Assembly (NCBI GenBank): GCA_002914845.1
Contig: JXTC01000004.1
Location: forward strand, 313,996-377,995
From: Trema orientale
Lineage: Eukaryota > Streptophyta > Magnoliopsida > Rosales > Cannabaceae
Length of the DNA: 64,000 nt
Direction of reading: 5' to 3'
Both the position numbers and the translations under genes were made by a program. The notes beneath the pieces are model-generated. The model was not told the origin of the DNA. It saw nothing but the letters and a program-made list of their open reading frames with translations, and searched no databases. Shown here one piece after another: positions 57,430 through 64,000 of this stretch. How positions within the stretch are numbered: the first letter of the stretch is position 1; each line of letters begins with the position of its first letter.

Positions 57430-57620
57430 TCATAAACCCCTCCAACTTCCGGTTCACGAAACAGCTAGCTAGCTTTTGCTCAAACTCCTCAAACAAATTC
57501 CAAACCCCACATATCAGTACCCTTAGCTAGCTCGCTAGTCGCTAGCTAGCTCAGAGCTTAATATTCTCTCTTTTTTTTCCCCCCCGAGAAACAAACAAAC
57601 AAAGTTTTGTACGTACCAAT

Positions 57621-59591
57621 ATGCCGAGAAAAGGAATGAGGAGCCTTTGCTTTCAGTCCAAAACGCCGTCGTCTCTTTCCATCTCCCGCTTCGGTGGTGG
57701 CGGCGGTACTACAACCGCTTCGTCATCGCCTTCGCCGCAACGGACCCCGGTCTCGACGCCGACTCGGCGGAGCTTCACCGACTCGATGATGGGCCAGATA
57801 ATCGACTCCGCGGCTCCCTTGATCTTGAAATGGGACCCTGAATCCTCCAATTACGCCAAGGTGACCTCCCTCTTCTACGAGAGCAAATCCGAGGCTCAAC
57901 GGTTCATCAAGTGCGTCGACGACCTCCAGAAGGCCATGCACTTCCTGGTCACCGAGGACTCCTCCTCCGAGAAGCTCATCCTCGCCCAGAGCCTCATGCA
58001 GGTCGCCATGAAGCGGCTCCAGAAGGAGTTCTACCAGATCCTCTCCATGAACCGGGCCTACCTCGACCCCGAATCCGTCTCCGCCCGCTCCTCCCGCGCC
58101 TCCGCCAGGTCCAGCACCTCCGACTACGACGACGACGGCGACGACGACGTCCGGGCCGCCGGCGACTCGATCTCCGAGGTCGAGCAGGTCTCCTCCACCG
58201 CCATGGCGGAGCTGAGGTCCATCGCCGAGTGCATGATCTCCGCCGGCTACGCCAAGGAGTGCGTAAACATTTACAAGATCATCCGGAAGTCGATAATCGA
58301 CGAAGGCATATACCGGATGGGGGTCGAGAAACTGAGCGCGTCGCAGATCAACAAGACCGACTGGGAAGTGCTCGAGCTCAGGATCAAGAACTGGCTGGAC
58401 GCGGTGAAGATCTCCATGAGGACGCTCTTCCACGGGGAGAGGATCCTCTGCGACCACGTCTTCGCCGTATCGGACTCGATCAGGGAGTCCTGCTTCTCCG
58501 ACATATCCAGGGAGGGAGCCCTGCTCCTGTTCGGATTCCCGGAACTCGTGGCGAAGAGCAAGAAAATCCCCGAGAAAATCTTCCGCGTCCTCGACATGTA
58601 CACCTCCATCTTCGAGAACTGGCCGGAAATCGAGGCGATATTCGCGTTCGAATCGACCGCGGCCGTACGGACGCAGGCGTACAACTCGCTCGTCCGGCTG
58701 GCCGAGTTCGTCCGCGCGATGCTGTCCGATTTCGAGGCCTCGATCCAGAGGGACTCGTCGTCGTCGAAGTCGCCGGCCCACGGCGGCGGGGTCCACCGCC
58801 TGACGGTCCACGCCATGAGCTACCTCTCGCTCCTCGCCGACTACGGCGGCGTCCTGGTCGACATCTTCCGGGACTGTCCGCCGCCGGCGAACGCGTCGGT
58901 GCCGGAATCGTTCTTCGACGGCTCGGACTCCGAGGAGTCCCCGGCGCCGGAGATATCCCTCCGCGTGGCGTGGCTGATCCTCGTCCTCCTCTGCAAGCTC
59001 GACGGGAGGGCCAAGCACTACTACGACGACGTCTCGCTCTCCTACCTCTTCCTCGCCAACAACCTCAACCACGTCGTCACGAAAGTCCGTACGTCGAATC
59101 TACAGTACCTCTTGGGGGAGGAGTGGGCCAGCAAGCACGAGGCCAAGGTCAGGCAGTTCGCGTCGAGCTACGAACGGCTGGGATGGGGCCACGTCATCGC
59201 CACCCTGCCCGAGAATCCCTCGGCGGCCGTGATCTCCCCCGAGGAGGCGAAGACGGTATTCAGGAATTTCAACTCGAGCTTCGAAGAGGCGTACCGTAAG
59301 CAACGGGCGAGCGTCGTACCGGATTCGAAGCTCCGGGACGAGATCAAGGCGTCCCTGGCGGGGAAGCTCGTTTCCGCGTATAGAGAGTTCTACGAAACGC
59401 ACCGTATTACGGTCGCGAGTAACAGTAACAACGTGAGGCAGGTTGCGTCGATTGTCAAATTTACCCCCGAAGATGTGGGGAATTACTTGTCGGACCTGTT
59501 CTATGGGATGACGGAATCGGAGGGGTCTTCGTCGTCGTCGTCCTCTTCTCCGTCGTCCTCGTCTCGCCGGCGGCATTGGCGAATTCGGTGA
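57621..59591 (+). CDS. Exocyst subunit EXO70, H clade
   Basis: Intronless frame of 656 residues, as is usual for EXO70H genes. Start MPRKGMRSLCF follows the leader directly. A Ser/Thr/Pro-rich N-terminal stretch (about 13-52) precedes the conserved SFTDSMMGQIIDSAAPLILK. An N-terminal helical region and the Exo70 domain (about 250-630) follow, with EILELR-type helices, DLSREGA-like DISREGALLLFGFPELVA, YLFLANNLNHVVTKV, WASKHEAKVRQF and the closing KFTPEDVGNYLSDLFYG. The last 20 residues are a Ser run and a basic tail. EXO70 subunits bind PI(4,5)P2 and direct exocytic vesicles to plasma-membrane sites; H-clade members in Arabidopsis are linked to defence and trichome or wall secretion. Third codon positions are overwhelmingly G/C, unlike every other gene here. 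The member within H is unassigned. Confidence 0.93.
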   Translation: MPRKGMRSLCFQSKTPSSLSISRFGGGGGTTTASSSPSPQRTPVSTPTRRSFTDSMMGQIIDSAAPLILKWDPESSNYAKVTSLFYESKSEAQRFIKCVDDLQKAMHFLVTEDSSSEKLILAQSLMQVAMKRLQKEFYQILSMNRAYLDPESVSARSSRASARSSTSDYDDDGDDDVRAAGDSISEVEQVSSTAMAELRSIAECMISAGYAKECVNIYKIIRKSIIDEGIYRMGVEKLSASQINKTDWEVLELRIKNWLDAVKISMRTLFHGERILCDHVFAVSDSIRESCFSDISREGALLLFGFPELVAKSKKIPEKIFRVLDMYTSIFENWPEIEAIFAFESTAAVRTQAYNSLVRLAEFVRAMLSDFEASIQRDSSSSKSPAHGGGVHRLTVHAMSYLSLLADYGGVLVDIFRDCPPPANASVPESFFDGSDSEESPAPEISLRVAWLILVLLCKLDGRAKHYYDDVSLSYLFLANNLNHVVTKVRTSNLQYLLGEEWASKHEAKVRQFASSYERLGWGHVIATLPENPSAAVISPEEAKTVFRNFNSSFEEAYRKQRASVVPDSKLRDEIKASLAGKLVSAYREFYETHRITVASNSNNVRQVASIVKFTPEDVGNYLSDLFYGMTESEGSSSSSSSSPSSSSRRRHWRIR

Positions 59592-61185
59592 GAGACTCCC
59601 GGCATCATCATCATCATCATCCTTGAGAAAAATGGCGATTTTTTATTTTAATCGCCAGCTTTTTGCCGATTTTTTGCCTTTTTTTTTTTCTTTTTTTAAA
59701 TCTATGTAAAAACGAGATATACGTCGTACAGTTCCAATAACGCGGCAGTTAATAACGACTTTTTGATTGGGGTCGCCAGGATTTTTGTATGGTAAATATA
59801 TTGTATAAAAGAACAGCACATAATCAAGTTGTTTATTTTATTATAATCAGCATATCAAGTTTTTGGAATTAAGCACATAAAATTCTTCACGTACCGAATT
59901 TTGTTTTACTAGTGGTTTTAAAATCTAGTAAATATTTTTTAATATATAGTTTCTTGCCCAGCTGTATTTAATTAATGAAAGCAAGTGATTTTAAACATTG
60001 TGATAGCGAAGTTCTACTATCAAAGTTAGGGGGACAATGCAAAGCAATCTTCAAAAATCATGCAGAAGTTGCAATTAAAAAATGTGTAATTATTCAATAA
60101 AGAGACGAAAAAACACGTAGATTAGTCTTTAGAGCCCATATATATAAAATTCACCTAAAGATACTGAGTTATAACCACAAAATCTGCAAAAAAAAAAAAA
60201 AAAAAAAGAGATGGAAAAAATATTACCGATAGGGACCTTTGAACATGTGATGCCTAGTTCCCTTACTTTCGGGTATTTTGTGTGTGTTTTGACAAAAGTG
60301 TATAAATCATTGTTGAAATTTTCTGAGAGGATGAAAGTTATGATAGATAAGTCAAACAACAACTGCCCCCTGTATAACAAAAGAAAGAAGATTCTAATAA
60401 TTATTTTTTATCTTTCATATACACAATTTGATATGTTCAATATTCAAAATGTGTGTTATTTGCAGCCTGACAATGAAGTGTTATTTTCAACCAAGCATGC
60501 AAATATATCTCCAAGTTTTTCAAACACCCTTAAATGAAGTTTTTTAACATTTCTTACTCCAACTCGAGATAAATGCCGGGTCTCAAACAACACTAACCGG
60601 GTCTCAAACAGCATTTAGTGTCTGTGAACTTTCAGCCATTCTGGTGGGAAACAGGGAACGATATTTCAACACCATTTTCTTCCAGAACTTTCCCCACCAC
60701 TGGCTATTGTAGCTATCCCAAGATTTTTTCTTTCTTTTTTTTTTTTTCTCCGTCTTGGAACAAATTGTGTGATCAGAACTATAGTCCGATATTGGGACAC
60801 GAGAATCTTTAATGACCTTATATGGTCCACCATGAAATTGATCAATCCAGTATGGTGACCATTCAACAGGGATTAAATCTTTGAAAATGAAATGATAATG
60901 CAACTCTGATCACTAACAGAGCTAGAAATTAATATTAGAAAATGACTGATGTGGTATACTACTACACCGACAATGAAACCAGAATCGAATGCAGCCACGC
61001 CCTTTGGTCTGAAAAGATGTGATATTTTAGATTTCGTCTCTTTCATTGACAACAAAGGCATACGTCTATACGAGTAACAATTTACGATTAACAATTTACA
61101 AGCATCAAGATACCATATAAGACATAATAAGGTTATAGGTTAAAAAACTTGGGTGTTTATTCATGACTTCTATAGATTACTGTGT
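59592..61185. other. 1.6 kb intergenic, no gene called
   Basis: 3' flanks of two convergent genes. A minus-strand stretch of coding-like composition at about 60604-61090 (for example PVEWSPYWIDQFHGGPY) has no recognisable family and is broken by poly-A/T runs, so I do not call it a gene. Confidence 0.55.
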
Positions 61186-63281
61186 CTAGTTCAGATCCAA
61201 TTTCTGATCAGCTGGCCGTGGAACACATTGCCATCCGGTACAGTGTTGGACGTGATGTTTGAGAGCGTCTGTGGGTGGTGCGATTGTCCATGTGGGATAG
61301 TATTCACTGGGATGAAATATGCCAGTTTCAGCGCTCTCAGCCAGCAGCCCTGCCTGCGTTCCAGTTACAAAAATGTCCCCTTCAGATCTTATGCAGCCAC
61401 TTAGTGCCACCTCCTTGTCAGCTGCCTGTAGAGCCACCACAATAACCCATCAATTAAGAGGATGGTAAATTATTTGACGGTTCATAACGATCGTATAATG
61501 TTAGCAGCGTAAGTGCATCTCTCTCAATACACAACTCCTGAGTCAACTGGAAACTGTGTACTCTGTAATCATCTATAATGTCTTCACAACTCAACAGTTA
61601 TTATTACTGAAAAATCAAACTAGCACCTGAATTCGAGGTTAATCAAATAACCAGCTAGAAAATTCCTAGTTCCCCATTTTTACCATTTGCCCACAAATTG
61701 TGCTGTTTCCTAATGGATTATAAATCTATTTATGAAAAAACTTGAAAAATGAAGAAACCTTTGACGCATTCGCTTTTGACCGATCACAATAAGTCAAGTC
61801 TCTAGAGTCCCATATAACTTCTAGAGTTTAAGTCAGGAAATTTCAGATAAGTTCTTGGCGCAGGGAACAAAAAGAAAAGTGAAATACCTTCTCTGTATAA
61901 TACTTGAATGCTACTTTCTTCTGCCCTGCTTCATAAATATTGCACTGGGAGTATACCTGATGTGAGAACCAGGAATAAGGACCCAAATAAACCGACTGTT
62001 GTAAGATGAAATCCTTGAAACCCAATCAAGAAACACAAATCATAGAATCATTTGGTGTTACCTGGGATTCAACACTGGCGCAAACAGCATATATGCCCCA
62101 GTTTCGGGTGTAGTTATTGTAGAGATGAACTTTTCCAAATCGAACTCGCGGATGCCGCTGTCGTGTCCCATCGAAGAAACAATGGTGAATGGTCACCCGA
62201 ATGCATCTATCGCCAACATGAGTTGGATCGGCTCCGATCAGCATCGTCTTGTCATGCTGGGCGAAATGACACCTGCAGCCAAAGCCAACACTTGATTTCA
62301 TTAATAAAAAAAAGCAAACACGATTAGAGATCCCAAACTAGAGAATTTGGTGGGGAGTGGGGAGTGGGGAGTGGGAGGGAGGGATTCAACATCCCATTTT
62401 CCCCACCTGGAGATGGTAATGTCAGTGCTCTCTCTTGTTATATCTATGAGTCCATCGTCATAGTCGCGAAGGCTGCATCGATCGATCCAGATGTGCTGCG
62501 ACTTGGGTTTGATCTGAATGCCGTCGACATCAGGCCCTCTCCCACCTTCAAACTCCAGGTTGCAGACAATGACATGTTCACATTCCTTCAACCTCAGACC
62601 TTTCCCAGTCAGCTTGATTCTCTGGCCTCGGCCATCGATGGTCTTAAACGACGACACGCTCAAGTAAGACGAGAGATGAATGGTGCCCGACACCTGGAAC
62701 ACTATCCATAGCGGCTCTTTCTTTCGACACCCTTCCCGGAGTGATCCAGGCCCATCATCTACAATCACACAAATAATACATTCACAAAACTCTCAGCATT
62801 GTCCCAATTATAAATAATAATAATAATAATAATAATAATAGCTTTCTTTTCTCTAATGTTACTTCAATTAATCAATTTTGTACTAAGCAAAAGTACAAAA
62901 ACGCAATCTTCTTTTAAGGCAAGAAAACCCCTAAAATATAAAAATTGTGGGGGAGGGGGGGGGGGGGGGAATTGAATTGAGAAAGAGATGATGAGGACCT
63001 GCTAGAGTGGTGACGTGGTAGAGAGGACCGTGGAGGCCACCAATGGCGAAGCGGCCGAAACCCTCGGCCTGGGCAGCCAGGGCTCGCAAGCTCGAGTCGA
63101 CGTGGGAGTAGGGGACGGGGAAGGGGAAGGGCAAGGTCTCCATGGTTGAGGTTGAGGTTGAGGTTGTTGAGGTCGGGACTTGATGCGAGGGGTTCCCGTA
63201 TATAAAGGGGGGAGGTCCCGGATTGTTCGCGGCGTTACGGTGTCTGCGGTGGCCGTGTGCGTGAGCGTGGCTGTTCCCCAT
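61186..63281 (-). CDS. Pectate-lyase-like protein (polysaccharide lyase family 1)
   Basis: Five exons: 63281-62999, 62758-62407, 62272-62062, 61956-61888, 61425-61186. GT-AG introns with phases 1, 2, 0, 0 give 384 residues. The N-terminus is His/Arg/Asn-rich (MGNSHAHAHGHRRHRNAANN) with no hydrophobic signal peptide. The right-handed beta-helix spans about 78-320: FGRFAIGG, DDGPGSLREGC, TIDGRGQ, GPDVDGIQIK, IWIDRCSLRDYDDGLIDI (184-201), then HPRVRFGKVHLYNNY, where the catalytic-type Arg lies in R251-HPR254-VR256. The family's usual vWIDH is WIDR here, while the Ca-site DGLID is kept. Pectate lyases cleave de-esterified homogalacturonan by beta-elimination with calcium. This matches a plant subgroup whose members also start MGN-His-rich. 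Activity and secretion are uncertain. Confidence 0.9.
62809..62840. repeat. (TAA)n microsatellite in pectate-lyase-like intron 1
   Basis: About ten TAA/AAT units just upstream of the exon 2 acceptor on the minus strand. A poly-G run of about 17 (62949-62969, interrupted once) lies in the same intron. Confidence 0.85.
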
Positions 63282-63339
63282 TGATGGATATGCCTATACT
63301 ACACCGTTATATTACGTTTCGTTTTCAAAGCGCTTTAGT

Positions 63340-63383
63340 TACGACTGAAACTGAAACTGAAACTGAAACTGAAACTGAAGACG
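63340..63383. repeat. (GAAACT)n hexamer repeat in the 5' leader
   Basis: Seven or so near-perfect GAAACT/TGAAAC units 60-100 bp upstream of the pectate-lyase-like ATG. Translated in the minus frame it gives only an artefactual Ser-Val run. Confidence 0.85.
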
Positions 63384-64000
63384 AAACTGAAAACAACCAC
63401 AACCACAACTGATAACTGAAACAATTTAATTTCTTCGCTTCAGCTTCAATAGTGTTCCTTCTTTCCCCAATTCCACTGCCATCATAATATGTCGTCTTAT
63501 CTCCCCCAAACGACAATGAAATCCCCTTTAGCTGGGCCCCCGAGTCCAGCTTTTAGTTGTCGTAACTTAGGGTAGGGGGACCTTTCAATAGCCGACCGAC
63601 ATCGCTTTTTTAATGAAGAAAGAATAAATAAATAATAAATAATAGTGTGCTTTGCAGTTTGATGTACGTTAATACACATATGTTGTTGGATCCTGTTGAC
63701 TTGCATCCATGATCCATACCATATGTGCATCATTCTTTGCCCCTTCGCTTTACGTCGTATAAGAGATGACAACATTTCTTTTTTCGTTGTCGTTTTTAGT
63801 AGGAAAAAAAAAGGAACAAGTTTGCGTTTTACAACGAGCAATAACTTCTGTCGTATGCATCATTACAGAGAATAGACCTCTATCTAGTCTTATGTAACTA
63901 TGGCAAAGTGAAAGAAACGATGTAGGTTAGACTACTATATAATGATTTGATTTAATCTTATTTTTAGTCCCTGAATAAATAACTTAGATGCAACCTTGAT
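63384..64000. other. Right edge, no gene seen
   Basis: Upstream flank of the pectate-lyase-like gene. The minus frames at 63325-63841 have no family wording and include simple repeats. Confidence 0.55.

Noticed and set aside
57723-59299. Long open frames of 449 residues (-) and 462 residues (+) overlapping the EXO70H gene
   Set aside because: Arg/Pro/Gly/Val-rich translations created by the high GC at third positions of the real frame; no family wording.
60604-61094. Possible gene on the minus strand (PVEWSPYWIDQFHGG)
   Set aside because: Coding-like only over short pieces, interrupted by a poly-A/T tract, no recognisable family and no splice structure I could defend.

Overview
The window is nuclear DNA from a flowering plant, most likely a eudicot. 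Its genes have short GT-AG introns in AT-rich DNA, the proteins belong to plant-only or plant-typical families (SLOW GREEN 1, TRM/LONGIFOLIA-like, NaKR, EXO70H, UXS), and the gaps are full of MITEs, SINE-like pieces and degraded retroelements. I cannot name the species from sequence alone.

Layout. 1-2.2 kb: repeats (MITEs, a tRNA-derived SINE-like piece). 2.39-3.42 kb (+): intronless chloroplast TPR gene like SLOW GREEN 1. 3.4-10.3 kb: no gene seen. 10.35-14.85 kb (+): five-exon gene of the TON1-recruiting-motif/LONGIFOLIA-like family. 16.39-16.73 kb (-): small secreted-peptide precursor with two PVPPSGPSG repeats. 17.37-24.33 kb: a pair of inverted repeats of about 1.1-1.3 kb. They flank a spliced minus-strand gene (18.82-21.42 kb, possibly starting near 23.0 kb) that encodes only the C-terminal helix-hairpin-helix tail of a kinesin. 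25.2-27.0 kb: a tandem duplication of about 0.93 kb. 27.0-28.4 kb: BiP/HSP70 pseudogene pieces and a LINE fragment. 30.03-31.45 kb (-): three-exon NaKR-like heavy-metal-associated protein. 34.86-38.37 kb (-): seven-exon Golgi UDP-glucuronate decarboxylase (UXS1-like) whose first intron is a U12-type AT-AC intron. 38.4-57.6 kb: 19 kb without a recognisable gene, holding palindrome-rich tandem repeats, hairpins, a hAT-like element and many copies of one MITE family. 57.62-59.59 kb (+): intronless, very GC-rich EXO70H exocyst gene. 61.19-63.28 kb (-): five-exon pectate-lyase-like gene without a signal peptide.

The genes do not form an operon or cluster. UXS1 (UDP-xylose for xylan and pectin), the pectate-lyase-like protein, EXO70H (secretion) and the TRM-like protein (cortical microtubules) all touch cell-wall growth, but nothing in the sequence ties their regulation together. 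Exon boundaries were worked out by hand from splice consensus, reading phase and family continuity. Every multi-exon model listed as intact closes to a whole number of codons.
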